Counted from the first letter of the stretch, positions 1-12,639 are shown. The stretch: 64,000 nucleotides of DNA from Saccopteryx bilineata (GCF_036850765.1 NC_089496.1:99782267-99846266); one strand, 5' to 3'. Made by a program: numbers and translations. The notes: a model not told the origin generated them from the sequence alone.

Positions 1-648
1 TTTACTTACAATTAAATTATGAAAAAATTTTACTATTTTAATTTTTAATTCCCTATTTCAGTGGCTCTGTTACAATATGTCATATTATTTTTTTTAAAAA
101 AAGACTGTTATTAGGCATTTAAGTTATTTTTATTTTTTTCCACTATACAGAATTGCTGTGATGACAATTCAGATCTGTAGATCTTTGTACACGTTTCTGA
201 TTACTTCCTAGGGGTAAAATTCTTAGAATTGCTGAGTCAAAGGGTATACGTTTTAAAGCTTTTCGGTATATATTAGATTGGTCAAATTGCCATTCAGAAA
301 AGTTGTTCAATTTTTGTTTCTAAAGCCAAGGAGAGCACCCACCCATCTCTCATCTTTCTCATCACTACTACATATATTTTTCTTTCTTTTAAAGTATTGT
401 GAACATCTTTAGGTAACTTGTATAATCACCTTCACATTCTCCACCAGGTCTCCAAATGGCTACTGCTCTAGTTCGAATGGAATCATGCACCCTGCCAGTG
501 TTCTGGGGTGTGGACATGGCAGCTTATGGGGAAGTTGCTTATTTTCTTGACCTCCAAGAACAAGCTTTTACAGTAAAAACCATCCTGCCCCTTCCCAATG
601 AAGAATCAGAACAAATCCATCATCTCCTGGTTCCCCGGCCCACCAATC
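1..648. other. AT-rich unique-looking DNA, no feature recognised
   Basis: The first 400 bases are AT-rich and the rest is mixed. No coding or repeat signature is convincing. The sequence ends at the target duplication of the first SINE. Confidence 0.4.
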
Positions 649-1048
649 AGATTAAGCCATTTCTTTTTTTTTTTTTTTTTGTATTTTTCTGAAGTTGGAA
701 ACGGGGTGGCAGTCAGACTCCCACATGTGCCCGACCGGGATCCACTCGGCATGCCCACCAGGGGGCGATGCTCTGCCCATCTGGGGCGTTGCTCTGTTGC
801 AACCAGAGCCATTCTAGCATCTGAAGCAGAGGCCACAGAGCCATCCTCAGCACCCGGGCCAACTTTGCTCCAATGGAGCCTTGGCTGTGGGAGGGGAAGA
901 GAGAGACAGAGAGGAAGGAGGGGGGGGGTGGAGAAGCAGATGGGTGCTTCTCCTATGTGCCCTGGCTGGGAATTGAACCTAGGACTCCTGCACGCCAGGC
1001 TGACGATCTACCACTGAGCCAACCGGCCAGGGAGATTAAGCCATTTCT
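649..1048 (-). mobile_element. tRNA-derived SINE, full length, minus orientation
   Basis: The element proper is 665-1032. A perfect 16-bp target duplication (AGATTAAGCCATTTCT) lies at 649-664 and 1033-1048, which fixes both ends. Read on the minus strand, it has a tRNA-like head ending in a CCAGGGCACA-type block, a CT-rich middle, a body with repeated CCCTGGTGGGC units, and a tail that appears here as a T run. The B box is degraded (GGTTCAATTCC), so this copy is older than those at 22 and 59 kb. The predicted peptides in this interval are SINE translations and not genes. A-tail and target duplication imply L1-type reverse transcription machinery in trans. Confidence 0.93.
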
Positions 1049-1734
1049 AATTGGGGAGGGAGTATCTTTATTTATAGAAGGGTGAACATTCATATAGACA
1101 GTGCAAAAAAAAATCTGAAAAACAAACAAACAAAAACCAAAAAACCCTTGCATCTCTAAACACCAGGACAGAAGCTCGGAGGGAGTTTCAAGTAGGGTAA
1201 CAGGGTCAGACAAGAGTTGTAGAGTTTACGCATCTTCATAGAAATTTCCCTGTTTCTCAAAGTCCAGACTCTAGAATTGGCTTAGAAAAGGGATATTTGT
1301 GACACCACGTGGTCCTTCTGGATTGAAGCCTGAATGTTCTGAATTTATGACTCCTGGGTGCCACAGTGACCCCCGTGCCAATGTGCTGTGTAAGGGGATT
1401 TACACTTCGGACAAGATTTCCTCGAGATGACGCGAACCAGGGCCCACTATGCCAGCTCACGTCTGCATACGTGGGATGAGGAAGGTTAGTCTTTGCCAGA
1501 CTCATCCGACTTTAGCCAAGAATGGCAGGTTAAAGCAGGGATGCTCCCCCTTCCCCCCTGAGTCAGGAGGCAGGAAAGCTGTGACGTCTCCTACTTGGAT
1601 GTGTTCCTGATGTTCTGATTGGTCGCCTGGAAGTTCAAACCAGCACCTGCTGGTCAGCAAGGGAGAGAGAGGCAAGACAGGGAGGGGCTGTAGGAGGAAG
1701 GAAGGACAATGTCTGCTTCAATTCCGAAAGCAGC
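1049..1734. other. No feature recognised
   Basis: Mixed composition with a short A-rich stretch near 1107-1145. I see no coding signature, and no repeat family I can name. Confidence 0.35.
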
Positions 1735-1965
1735 TAGAGCAGAACTCAGCCGAGAGCCAAGAGGCCTGAATTCTAGTCCTCGCTCTGCCTCCCTGGGGCT
1801 GTGTGACCTTAGACCAGTCGTGGGACCCTTGGGGCCTCATTGTCCTCACTGGCCGGTGGAGGACATTGTTGGCCAAGGGTCCTTACAGCTTTGGCTTTCT
1901 AAGCATGAAAACAAAGGGATGAGGGACGATGCTGAGCAGGGTCCAGTGAGACCTTTAGAGCAGTG
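1735..1965 (+). mobile_element. MIR SINE fragment
   Basis: It has the MIR order: a 'tgaattctagtcctcgctctg' type block, 'gctgtgtgaccttagacca', then a degenerate 'cctcattgtcctcactgg' block. Divergence is high and the edges are approximate. Confidence 0.5.
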
Positions 1966-3789
1966 CTTCCCGACCTGTCTCTGGTCTTGACACTCACAGA
2001 AACAATGTTACCTCCACCCCACCCCGGGTAAATGGAGGAGGCTTCTCTGAGTTGGATGTGCCACCTGGGAGCTCTGGCTGCCTTGAAGGCTGAGGACACA
2101 CCAAGGGGACACCCTGCTGGGGCAGACTGAGTGCACGCCCCCACTACATTCCACACCCAGAGAGAAGGCACTAAACCACAAAATCAGGGCCAGGGAACCC
2201 AGCCGTGTTCTGAGTTTGCTCATAGTGACTTCTTTGCGGACTTTTTGGGAAATACCAGATTTTCTCCTCAAACTTTGTTTTGAAAGTCCCTGCTTACTGC
2301 TCCTGCCTCTTGGTGGGCGTGTGGCGAGGGCTGGCCAGGAAATGAGATTCTTGGGAAAGGGGTAAAATAGGACTGCAAGGGAGGAGGAGAGCCCCAAGTC
2401 CAAGAGTCTTACTATCCCTATGGGTGTTTCCATCCAGAGAGCATCCCAAAGTCACCTCCTGGTCTCTTATCCTGGGGATAGTTGGGACTCTCCCCAAGTC
2501 CAGTTCTTGGAGCCACAGGCTTGATTGAAAGAATCAAGCGTTCCATTTGGGGTCCTGCCCGTGTCTTAAGCTTTTCTTGTTTTGGAATAACAACCTTTTT
2601 AATGCGCCTTATTTATTTTTTCCATCCACCCGAAGAAACGATGAGGTAACTGGGCCGAGATAATTGCTGAACACCTGCAAGACGTAGGCCTGGTGCCATG
2701 AGCCTGGTGGGGTGAGTGAACAGCTCGTGACTACACGATCAGCTGGTCGTGTCCCCCGACCCCAGCCTCCTAAACACCTGCAGAGGCCTGTCACTGGGGA
2801 CAGAAGGGCCCGTTAGGACTCTTGTAATTGAGATGGGGTGAGGGAGTTTACAATGGCTCCGGAGTGGGAGAGAGGGGGACGGCTTAGATGACAGGAAACC
2901 GTCCTCTCCGCTCCACGGAGCAGATTGGGGAAGGTGGCCTGGGTAATAGTGGGGTTAGCTAATCCTGATAGTAATAAGGCTAGGAGAGTCTGTCATCGTA
3001 ATCACGGCTAATGGATTCCAGATGGAAAAATATAATTGTTCTCATTAGCATGGTTATACATACACACGCAGATGCCTACCCACGGGTGCGTGCACGCACA
3101 CACACGCACACACACGCTCAGGGAGACCCATTCCGCCCACATACCCGACGCTGATAAGTACTGTCAGATAAGAATAGCCCACACTGCAAAGCAAGAAGAA
3201 GAGCATTGTCAATTATTTCTTCCCCTTTCCCCCTGCCACAACATCCATGCATACGTAATGGTTTCATTAACCTTGAGACTTCTGCAGATGAGTTGAAAAC
3301 CAAGGCTTACATGGCCAATTAATTGACAGCACGTTATGCACAGAGTATGGAAGTACCTTTTTCTTCCCCTTAAACACTGCCTGACTTTTCGGCTGTATTT
3401 CCTAAGTGTTAATGTAATGTTGCTGAAAGGAAATATGGCCGAAAGCAGGAAACTCCCCCCTCCCCCCCCCCCCCCCCCTCGGGATGCAGCTGTTAGTTTG
3501 GTTGGGGTTGTTAATTCAAACCACTCCCAGGTGCCTTTTTCATATTATCTTTTGTTTAGGACAAAATAAAATGGAACTGTCAAAACCTTTCTGCTTTGCT
3601 CAGCCCCATAAAGGGACTTGGGCTAGGGAGCAGCCGCGAAAACGCGCCTTTCCTCCGTGAGCAGTGCAACCCTGAAGGCGAGACCGCGCCATGGCGACGC
3701 ACCGTTTCCGCACCATTTCCACTCCATTTCTGACTTTTTGCAGAGCTTCCTCTCTGAATCTCTCCCCGAGTACTGTGGTTTTCCGGTTT
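1966..3789. other. Repeat-poor stretch with short simple repeats
   Basis: No gene is seen. The interval 2930-3060 has several TAAT-type cores and looks unique. A CA-rich patch lies at about 3060-3118 and a poly-C run at 3463-3478. The poly-C run is inside an open frame that I regard as accidental. Confidence 0.4.
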
Positions 3790-3835
3790 TGGAGCTATAG
3801 TAAGTGCTCAATAAATGTTAGCCATGATGAATATT
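3790..3835 (+). mobile_element. MIR 3'-end fragment
   Basis: A short 'tagtaagtgctcaataaatgttagc' type block is the typical terminal segment of MIR. Nothing upstream can be joined to it with confidence. Confidence 0.5.
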
Positions 3836-4513
3836 TCCACTCAATGAAGCAGGTCTGTCATTCGGTGCTCATAAAATATTTAACAGAATAAGAACTCTCA
3901 GTGGATTTGCCTATGATTTACATATATCCCAGCATGCTATTTATAGCCCAGTATTAGCTTTTTCTAGAATGAAGGCCTCCCTGAGGTGGACATTTATCTT
4001 CTCTGCCATCTGCCCTTGGCTGCTCTGCCCTTGTGCTAGAAGCAGGTGCCCCATGAGGCTGAAACCAGAGGAGGGGAGGGGCAGCTGAGGCTAGGGGCCT
4101 TTGTGGAGCCTCAGGGTTCCGCCGGAGACAGGCTTGTGGCTTTTAGGATCTAACCTGTTTGGATGTCCAGTGACTGCTTCCTTCTTATCCAAAGGGATCT
4201 CTCATTTCCAGCAGCGCAGGGAGCGTGGCTCCTTGGGGGGAATTTCTCACAACTGGAGCTTTAGGAGCTAGGTTAAGTAGTACCAGGGATGGTGCAGGTG
4301 GTTGTGTTGACCCAGCCCCTGACCTACCTGGGGCCTCTGACTGGGGGTGTTTGCCCATCTCCCATCGCGGCCCTTGGCAAACCTTGGCAAGCTGTTGTTC
4401 GACAGGCAGGAGGTGGGCTCAGTCTCCTTGCTAGCTTTCTGGAAAGACCACTGAAAAGGAACCCGTCCCCACGCTCCACGTGGGCCCCAGCTTCTCTCTC
4501 AGTGCGAAGTCCC
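3836..4513. other. No feature recognised
   Basis: Moderately GC-rich DNA between a MIR tail and a SINE. Open frames here lack any recognisable domain. Confidence 0.35.
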
Positions 4514-4836
4514 TGGCTTCCTTTCTTTTTTTTTTTTTCTTTTTGTATTTTTCTGAAGCTAGAAACTGGGAGAGATAGTCAGACAGACTCCCGCATGCGC
4601 CCAACCGGGATCCACACGGCATGCCCACCAGGGGGCGACGCTCTGCCCACCAGGGGGCGATGCTCTGCCCCTCCGGGGCTTCGCTCTGCCACGACCAGAG
4701 CCACTCCAGTGCCTGGGGCAGAGGTCAAGGAGCCATCCCCAGCGCCCGGGCCATCTTTGCTCCAATGGAGCCTTGGCTGCGGGAGGGGAAGAGAGAGACA
4801 GAGAGGAAGGAGAGGGGGAGATGGCTTCCTTTCTTT
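4514..4836 (-). mobile_element. 5'-truncated tRNA-derived SINE, minus orientation
   Basis: The element is 4529-4821, flanked by a perfect 15-bp duplication TGGCTTCCTTTCTTT at 4514-4528 and 4822-4836. It matches the body of the 0.67-kb SINE but stops in the purine-rich segment, so the tRNA-like head with the pol III promoter is missing. Because the duplication abuts the break, truncation happened during insertion and was not a later deletion. The body has the variant reading 'ccctccggggcttcgctctgccacgacc', shared with the 34-kb copy. Confidence 0.93.
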
Positions 4837-6957
4837 ATGAGACCCCAAGCAAGGGTCGGCAAGGCCAGCATGGTCTCAACCACATCTCAGTCAATGAGAG
4901 AACTTTCTGGAAAAGAAGATTTCAATGCGTGGCATCCTGGCAATGCTGAGATGCCCTGTGGCTATTGCTACCGTCCTTTTTCGGCTTCCTTCAAAGGATC
5001 CGGCCACCTCGGGCTGATGTCCGCGTTGTACTCTAAACTAGCCAGAGACAAAGTGTGCCCAGGCTCTAGAGAAGGACATGGAGCGCCGTGTTGAGAGCAT
5101 GTTTTAGATTTCGAGCTGCTTTTTCTGTAGACTGCGGCCTGGCTGATTTTAGGTGCAGCCGAGCATCTTGGCCTGAGATCCTGCGGAGAGTTGGAGGGAC
5201 TTAAAGAAACAGTTCAGTCCCAAAGCCCTTGTTTTCTGAGAACTGACCTTCCATCTGTTGACAATCAAATATTGAACCTATTAAGAGTGGCAGGTCCCCA
5301 CGCTTGGAGGAAGGAAGGAATTTTCCAGAGTCTCTGGAGACAAAGGACCTTTTGATTACACCTGGGGGTGAAGGGTGACCAGCCCAGGTCAGACTGAGCG
5401 GGGACCCGAGTGGGAGCAGCTGGCGAGATGGGAGCCGGGCATCCGCCTAGCTGAGTTCTGACTTTGCCAAGTAAGGGGGAGTGAGGAGAAGGGGAACGTA
5501 ACGGAGTGTGATTAGCCACGTGGGACTCCAGAATGCAGACGTGGGCCCTCCTCCGGCCTCCTTGGACTCTGAGTCTGTGCTTTTCCATGGTCTGAGGCAA
5601 CGGCCTGCCTCCTCCCCCAGACCTTCAGTTCCTCAAGAACAGGGGCTCTGTCTCCCCAGCCGTGATGGCCTGGCACGGGGCAAGCGTGGACCAAATAAGA
5701 GTGGAGACCCAGAAAGGGGCTTGAAGTGGGGCCACCGTGTGCTCTTACCGCACCTTTGCCCAAATTAGGAAAGTCACTCCTGGAAGACAGACACCGGCCT
5801 GTGGGCAGGTGGCTTGACTGTTGAAACGCCCCCTCTGTTGGCCAGATGTGCTCACATGAGGCACATTCTGAACAAGGACACAACGGCCATCCCTATGATT
5901 TAGGAATTGAGGCTACTGTCCCAGGACCTTTGGGACACCCCAGGCTGTGCTGGGCTGATGGAAGATGTTCTCGCAGGGTGTCAGGAGATGGCTGGAAGGC
6001 AGCGTCCTACTTGAGGTGACAATGCTCCCCAGACTTTAGGTCTGCATGTGGGCAGTCATCCCCAACAGGCTTGTCCGATCTCTTCTTTCAGGGATTTCCC
6101 TCTGCCCTGCCCATCCTCTGGCTGTTCTCTTAGGAAATCTGGTCCCCATAAATGCTCTCTTTGATGTCTCTTTAGCTAAAGAGTCCACAGTCCTCTTTTG
6201 GTTCCCACAGTCCTCTTTTGGGTTGGAATCCAGGTTCTGCCCCTTGCCCATTGTGAGAAGGATGTTTTCATACAGGAAGATGTTTTAACCTCACCAAACC
6301 AAAGTCACCTGAGCCACATGATGATGAGGCGGCGAGGTTACGTGAAGCGGTGCACCTCTGCGGCCCGGGCTAGTGCTGGACACAGCAGTCCTTTCAGAAG
6401 GCTTGGTGAGTCTGTCCCAGTGGGGACGGTGGTCTCTGGAGCCTGCTGTGAGGCTATCTCTGTAGTTTCCATTTCTTCGGAATTGGCCTCTATGGCATGC
6501 CTTCTGCGCTAAAATCCCTAGTGATCTTCCTAAGGACCCCAGAGGCAGCTGCCCCAGACAGAGCCTTCTGTAGAATGGGTTGCGGGCGCTCCCAAACTTT
6601 AGCAGGCTCCTGGAATCAGATGTGGCCACGAGAGTGGCCAGAGCCGGCTGGTTCTGACGAAGCTAGGTCCCTTCCCATGAGCCTTGGTCCACTTACCCCA
6701 ATGATCTCTTTATTATATTAGAGACCAGAATTAGTTGATTTTATAAAAGGAAGTGAGTTGAAGTTCAGTGAAGATGTTGGCTCTACACGAGGAAAACTTG
6801 GAGTCATAGTCATGCTGAGTCAGATAGGTCCTTAGAAAGCATCTTGTCTGCCCCCCCCCCCCCCCCTTCGCTTTGCCAAAGAGAAGACAGAACCAGAGAG
6901 GTTAGGAGTTTGTTCACGGCGCAGTACACCGCAGTACCCAGGGCCTACTCTGACTGC
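4837..6957. other. Mostly unassigned DNA; small tandem duplication and poly-C run
   Basis: No gene recognised. A weak L2-like 3' end may lie at 5590-5700. A 20-bp unit starting CCACAGTCCTCTTTTGG is duplicated in tandem at 6185-6222. A poly-C run lies at 6849-6867. The remaining open frames look accidental. Confidence 0.4.
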
Positions 6958-7070
6958 GAGATTACTTATTTATTTATTTTAATTTATTCATTTTTTTTTT
7001 TAAGAGAGAAAGGGGGAGGGGAGGGAGGAAGGGTGGGGAGCAGCAAGCATCAACTCCCAGGTGTCATTTA
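6958..7070 (-). mobile_element. Fragment of a Ves-like SINE, 3' half, minus orientation
   Basis: Read on the minus strand it has 'gggagttgatgcttgctgctcc', a CT-rich stretch and an A-rich tail with TAAA steps. This matches the 3' half of the SINE at 49.2 kb. The tRNA-like head is absent and I see no target duplication. Confidence 0.65.
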
Positions 7071-7658
7071 AACTCTAGACTTGCCCAGCTGTGGGATCTT
7101 GGCATGGGAATTATTGGAAATTTGATAGCAATTGGATTCTGAGATTCCGGAGGGCTCAGCACGCCGGATGACTCTGCCCGATCTAGCCTCTCTCTAATGA
7201 CCACAGTTACCTCGTACTCTCCCCACACATGCCACCTCTGGTTTTCACACGTGGAGACACGACTTTCATTCTTGTTACTACGTGCTTGCTTGAGATGGCG
7301 TGGAGCTGGAACCCTGGGAGCCAGCACTGAGTGGAGGCCCACCAGATGAAGGTTGTCATGCTGGATTTCTCACACACATGTGTCCTCTTTCAATCCGCAC
7401 AAGAACCTCAAGGTCAGTTGAGGATTCTAATACATGGTGATTGAATGAGTGGATGAGCAAGTACTTGTTAAGTGTACTTCTTTTTTAGTTATTGACATAT
7501 GTCTCATATCTTATGGGTTGCTCTGAAGAGTCCTTGTCCTTTCCCCCCTCTCCTCCTGATTCTTATCCCTATGGTTCCCACTAAGAATGATCCTCCCATA
7601 ACTTTGAGGATCGAAGGGAAATAACCACATTTATTTTCCTATTGACACAAAAGAGATC
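7071..7658. other. No feature recognised
   Basis: Mixed composition. No repeat or coding signature is clear. Confidence 0.35.
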
Positions 7659-7995
7659 AAGAATCCAGAGCTGCCTGACCAGGCGGCGGCGCAGTGAATA
7701 GAGCGTCAGACTGGGATGCGGAGGACCCAGGTTTGAGAACCCGAGGTTGCCAGCTTGAGCGTGGGCTCATCTGGTTTGAGCAAGGCTCACCAACTTGAGC
7801 CCAAGGTCTCTGGCTTGAGCAAGGGGTTACTCGGCCTGCTGTAGCCCCACAGTCAGGCACATATGAGAAAGCAATTATTGAACAACTAAGGTGTCTCAAC
7901 GAAAAACTAATGATTGATGCTTCTCATCTCTCTCTGTTCCTATCTGTCCCTATCTCTCTCTCTCTCTGTAAAAAAAAAAAAAAGAATCCAGAGCT
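7659..7995 (+). mobile_element. tRNA-derived SINE of the second family, plus orientation
   Basis: The element is 7673-7981 with a 14-bp target duplication AAGAATCCAGAGCT at 7659-7672 and 7982-7995. It starts 'gcctgaccaggcggcggcgcagtgaatagagcg', has several GGTTTGAGCAAGGCTCACC-like internal units, then 'aggcacatatgagaaagcaat', a CT-rich stretch and a poly-A tail. This family differs from the 0.67-kb one in its body. Other copies in the window are at 15.4, 26.9 and 37.5 kb. Confidence 0.92.
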
Positions 7996-8539
7996 TAGGT
8001 TGGAAGAATAGATTTGGTGATGGTCTCAGCTCAAGTCCACAATCCTTATAAGTTATATATTTATATTCAGCTTTCCAGAGAGAGAATGAAATAGGTCAAG
8101 GGAATATACAATTCTTGTTCCTTCTTCATGGAAGTTAGATTCTTGTCAAGTGTGCAAATGGGAAACAATCCTATACTCCTGCTACAAGGTGAAATTACAT
8201 GCTGCGTCTGGGTAAGGATTTGTTTCTATTTCTATCTTTGCCAACTATCTATGATGTCTTCCCACTTTGGTTTATTCAGCTGTAAAATGGGGCTATACCA
8301 CCAGCTTCGTTGGCTTCAAGGTTCCGATTTTTAAGACTTTGACTTGTTTCAGTTGATGCTGTATGGTGCTTGGATATATGTACATGGAAGAAAGCTGAGT
8401 CGGTAAACCCTCAGTTCTTGTTTTCTCAGACATCAACTTCACATCTGATGTCCAAGTCTTGACTTAAGTTCTCAGGAAGCACACTAGGGATTTCATTCCA
8501 GAAGGCTCTCTGAAGGGGGTCCATCCCAAGAAATGGGTC
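7996..8539. other. No firm feature; possible MIR remnant near 8260
   Basis: The block 'ttcagctgtaaaatggggctat' around 8277-8298 resembles the MIR core. Too little surrounds it for a call. Confidence 0.3.
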
Positions 8540-8665
8540 TGCCATTTCTCCATTGGCAAAATGGAAATAACAGCACTCTATCCTACTTCCTTTTTATGTG
8601 GCTATAGAAAGTAGAACGAGTTGGTCGGCAGCAAAGTGCTTTGAGAACAATCGAGTGCTACCCAG
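8540..8665 (+). mobile_element. MIR SINE fragment
   Basis: 'ccattggcaaaatggaaataacagcact' followed about 60 bases on by 'gcaaagtgctttgagaac' follows the MIR order. It is strongly diverged. Confidence 0.5.
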
Positions 8666-9640
8666 GTCACGTCTGTTGTCATAACAATGCCAGTCGCTCA
8701 CTCTGCTGAGGTTTCTTTAGCTTATGAGTGACTCATTTTAAAAGGAAAGTTTTGTAGTTCTGTTTATCTGGTTTTTATTTTATGATTTCTTTCTCAATTT
8801 GGTACAGGCAGATGGTCCAGGAACATCCAACTATTTTAAATAAATACTTGATATTTCCCAAAGCCCTAATCTCTGGCAGTTTGAAATGCTGGTCCAAGTT
8901 CACCTACAGGCAAGAGTATTTGGTGACGTCAAAGGGAAGAGAACCTTTTCACCAAGGTGGGACTGGGGTACAGGCAGGGAGCGGGGAGGCAGAAGGGAGG
9001 AGGATACAAGCGCCAAGTGCCGTAGCTTGTCCTTGGAGGCAGGCCAGGAATGAATTAATCACGATGTGCTGTGAAACACCAAGCAAACGAAAAACCGCCA
9101 CCCCAAACAAAAGGGCCTGGCTTCCATTTAACAGTCAATCAAATGATGAAGAAACATTAGACCTCCTTGTGATGAGGAAAACAAATATTTCACCCAGTTG
9201 GGCCGGCAGCAAGTCAAGGGGAAGAAGCAACACAACGACCAGGCTTGTCCGTGACCATTTGGCTCAGAGCAGTCATCAGAGCCCAGGACTGAAGCGAGAA
9301 AGAATCCAGGGATGAGCGGGGAGCCACACGCATGGCCTCATGCTCCGTGCAGTGTAAACAGCCAGTACATCTGGGTACCTCATGTGCTTGTACCTTAGAG
9401 TGGGGAGAAGCGAGGCCCGCTGAAAGATGAGCTAAGCCTTGGGGAGTGAGTTGGAAGAAGCAACAGATGATCAAAATGTTTAGATAGTGTGGTGTATCCT
9501 CTAGGAAGGGGAGACAGGACTGGATGTGTCTAACTCCACGGACCTGAGGTTTGCATTCTTGCTAAAGCGGTGAGCTCAGACTCCACTGGCTCTCAGGAAA
9601 TGGGGGTGGGGTGGGGCTCTGAGTGGCGGTGGTGGCAGTA
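8666..9640. other. No gene recognised; one long accidental frame
   Basis: An open frame of 177 codons (8782-9315) shows no domain, signal peptide or compositional bias that would support a protein. I treat it as chance. No repeat is clear. Confidence 0.4.
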
Positions 9641-9649
9641 ATAGTAGTA

Positions 9650-10010
9650 GCTGCATGTGGGGAGTTTATTGCTGCCTAAGAAGAGCTGTCCGTCCAAGGC
9701 AGGCAAAGTGTGATGGCTGTTATTGTTTCTGTCTGCTAGCACACATGCTTTCCCTTCTCTCATGTAGGACAAACTGCCTTCCATATCCCACTGAGTCTGC
9801 ACCAGTCACTACAGCCTCTTCCTGGCCATGTGATTGGTTAAGGAATTAGCATATGGCTCAAGCCGGGCCAATTGGAGTCTTTCCCTGAGACTGATATATG
9901 GATGCTGGGAGAAGGAAACCAGCCCTCTTTCTGGTGGAATAGCTAAGCATTGAAGCTGTAGTTTTGGAGTTGCTCATAGGTAGCTTTCCTACTTCTTGGA
10001 GAAAGACTGT
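9650..10010 (+). mobile_element. Ancient interspersed repeat, family not assigned
   Basis: The segment with 'gccatgtgattggttaaggaa' and 'caagccgggccaattggagtctttccctgag' has the feel of a widespread old mammalian repeat. I cannot name the family and give no exact ends. Confidence 0.4.
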
Positions 10011-10544
10011 TCCATTTCAGGAAATAATTGGGTCACCATTCAGAATGAAGCAGAATTGGGAGATGGAGAAAGAAGTCTGATGATGTTATTTGAGCCCCTG
10101 GATCCAATCATGATTGAGGCCAGATGTACCCTTACAGTTCCAATGAAATGAGCCAAAAACATTCTCTTTGTTTGTGTAAACTAGTTTGAGATGGGTTTTT
10201 CTCACCTGAATCTGCAGAGCCTGGAGGAGGACAGTGTGGAGGTGGGGGTCAGGGGTAAAGGAAGGATTGAGCAAGTGAGAGGTCACAGAGGAAAAAGAAT
10301 GGAAGCAGAAGAGAAGAAGTATGATTGTTGGCCCTTGTTAGGGAAATGGGCATCTATTCAGATTTTCTGAGGCTCTGTGAAACCTGGCGTCTGAGAAGGG
10401 ACGCTCATTGTAGGAAGGCAGGTCTGCTGGCATTGAGGAATCAGACATAGGGCTCCTGGAATGTGAATGTCCACATACAATCAAGTCCCCTCCACTGCCC
10501 CGCCAGGCTCCTACTTGGCTAACCTAAAAGGACTCTTCAGGAGT

Positions 10545-10800
10545 GTCATTAGTTATGATGTTGAAGTTAAGCTTGGGAGTCAGACGGACATGGATTTCAG
10601 CTCTTGCTAGTAGAATGGCCTTGGGAAGATTACTTAAACTCTCTGCCCTCAGTTTCTTTGTCTCTAAAATGGGGCTAATAATTATATTCACCTCAAAGGA
10701 CTATTGTGAGGATCCCATCAGTCAATATAAAATTGAACAGCTATGCATGTGGCCAGCCCACAGGAAATACCCAGTAATAGTATCTATTCAATTTCTCATG
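10545..10800 (+). mobile_element. MIR SINE, nearly complete
   Basis: The MIR order is clear: 'cttgggagtcagacggacatgg', 'gaagattacttaaactctctg', 'cctcagtttctttgtctctaaaatgggg', and a 'ctattgtgaggat' block. It is one of the best-preserved MIR copies here. Confidence 0.85.
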
Positions 10801-10969
10801 AGTAGGGAATAGTGAAATAGATTATTAGGCACCCATATGGTAGATGAAAACTCAGCAATTTAAAGTATGAAGGTGATTTTAGTCACTTGGAAGAGCCACA
10901 TTAATACACTGTTAAAATTTTTTTAAGTGATATAAACTTCAATAAAAAGTTTCATTTTCTTTTTTTAAA

Positions 10970-11520
10970 AAAGGGAGTTAGAGGGTATGTACTCAAAATA
11001 ATTAAAAGTAGGGGCATGAAGAGATACTTGTACAACCATGTTTATAGCAGCATTATTCACAATAGCTACAGCTATTGTGCAAGAGACACAATTGTCTATC
11101 CACAGATGAATGGATAAACACAGTGTGGTTTATATATGGATAGTATTTAGACTTTAAAAGGGAGGAAATTCAGATATATGCTATGATGTGGATGAATCTT
11201 GAAGACACCACACTAAGGGAAACAAGCCTGTCACAAAAGGACAAATATTATATGATTCCACACATGTGAGGTACTTACAGTAATCAAATTCACAGGGACA
11301 GGAAGTAGACTGGTGATTGGCAGGGCTGGGGGCAAGGAGAATGGGAGTTATTTAATGGGTACAGAGTTTCTGTTTTGCAAGATGAAAGGCATTCTGTTGG
11401 TGGATGGTGGTGATGTTAACACAACAAGGTGAATGTACTCAATGCCACTGAACTACTTAAAAATGGTTAAGATGGTAAATTTTATGTTGTACCTATTTTT
11501 TACCACAATTTCAGAAAAGG
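10970..11520 (+). mobile_element. Old LINE-1 3' end (first of three)
   Basis: Typical mammalian L1 3' sequence: 'gtttatagcagcattattcac', 'cacagatgaatggataaac', 'gatgtggatgaatcttgaag', 'gactggtgattggcaggg', ending at 'taccacaatttcag'. No reverse transcriptase remains. A perfect 10-bp palindromic arm pair (CACAATAGCT / AGCTATTGTG) lies at 11058-11079. Confidence 0.85.
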
Positions 11521-11754
11521 AAGTTAGAGTCCTGTGTATAATAATGCATTTTCATTTTAAGGAAAGTCTGTAAGTTTTGTATATGTGTGTTGAACAAAGG
11601 AAAAAGGGTGGATGACTATGCACCAAATTGTTTATTGTACGTTCATGCGGGGGTTAGTGGGACGGGAGGGGCAGTGTTTCCTTAGACACTTCAGTATTGT
11701 CTAAATTATTAATATTCTTCTTGCCAGCTCAGTGAATACCATTAAATTGTAACC

Positions 11755-12420
11755 ATTTGTGTTTTACTTTTATACTTTCAAAGTGCCTTTGTGGACTATA
11801 AAATGGCGTAGTCGTTTTGAAAATAATTTGGCAGTCCCTTGCAATGGCTAAACATAGAGTCCTCATATAATCCAGCAGTTTCACTCCCGGATATATACTG
11901 AAAACATATAACCACACAAAAATTTGTATGTGAATGTTCATAGCAGCATTATTCATAATAGCCCCAAAGTGGAAACAACCCAAATGTCCATCAACTGATG
12001 AATGGATAAACTAGTGGTATACCCAATACAATGGGATACTATTCAATAATAAGAGGGAATAAAGTACTGATGTATGTTACAACCTGGGTGAAACTTGCAA
12101 ACATTGTGCTATGTGAAAGAAGCTAGACACAAAAAGACCGCATACTGTAGGATTCCATTTTTATGAAATGTCTAGAATAGGTAAATCTATAGAGACAGAA
12201 TGTAGATTAGTACTGGAGGTCATGACTAAGGGGTGTGGGCTTTTTGTAAATTACAATAATGAAAATGGTTGAAAACTGATTCAAGTGAAGGCTGCACAAC
12301 TGTGTCACTATTCTAAAAGCCATTTTTTTTTCACTTTAAATGAGTACATTGTATGGTATGGGAATTATATATTATTACAGCTATTATACAACAAACAAAA
12401 CAACTAAAAAAAAAAAAAAG
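11755..12420 (+). mobile_element. Old LINE-1 3' end (second of three)
   Basis: It contains 'gttcatagcagcattattcat', 'aacaacccaaatgtccatcaa', 'gaatggataaac' and a terminal A run at about 12405-12418. It is again a 3' fragment in plus orientation with no coding part. Confidence 0.87.
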
Positions 12421-12639
12421 CCCAGTGTCTTTGTAAGTTATCGCAATTAGTTATTTACATCAAAAGCCTGGGAGGCAGATATCAAATGAAGAAATAGGCC
12501 AAGAAGCTAGATGAGATCTTTTGAGGAGAGGAATTACCAAAGATCTACTTTTTAAAAATAATCCCCACTGATTAAATGCCCCACCAAAGATAAGATCAAA
12601 AAGACATGAGAGAAAGTAATACAGATGTTGCTCAACTAG

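Noticed and set aside
1957..2030. Possible hAT end ('cagtgcttcccgacctgtc')
   Set aside because: No matching second end or 8-bp duplication was found.
8782..9315. 177-codon open frame
   Set aside because: No domain, no signal, no splice context. A length reachable by chance in 64 kb on six frames.
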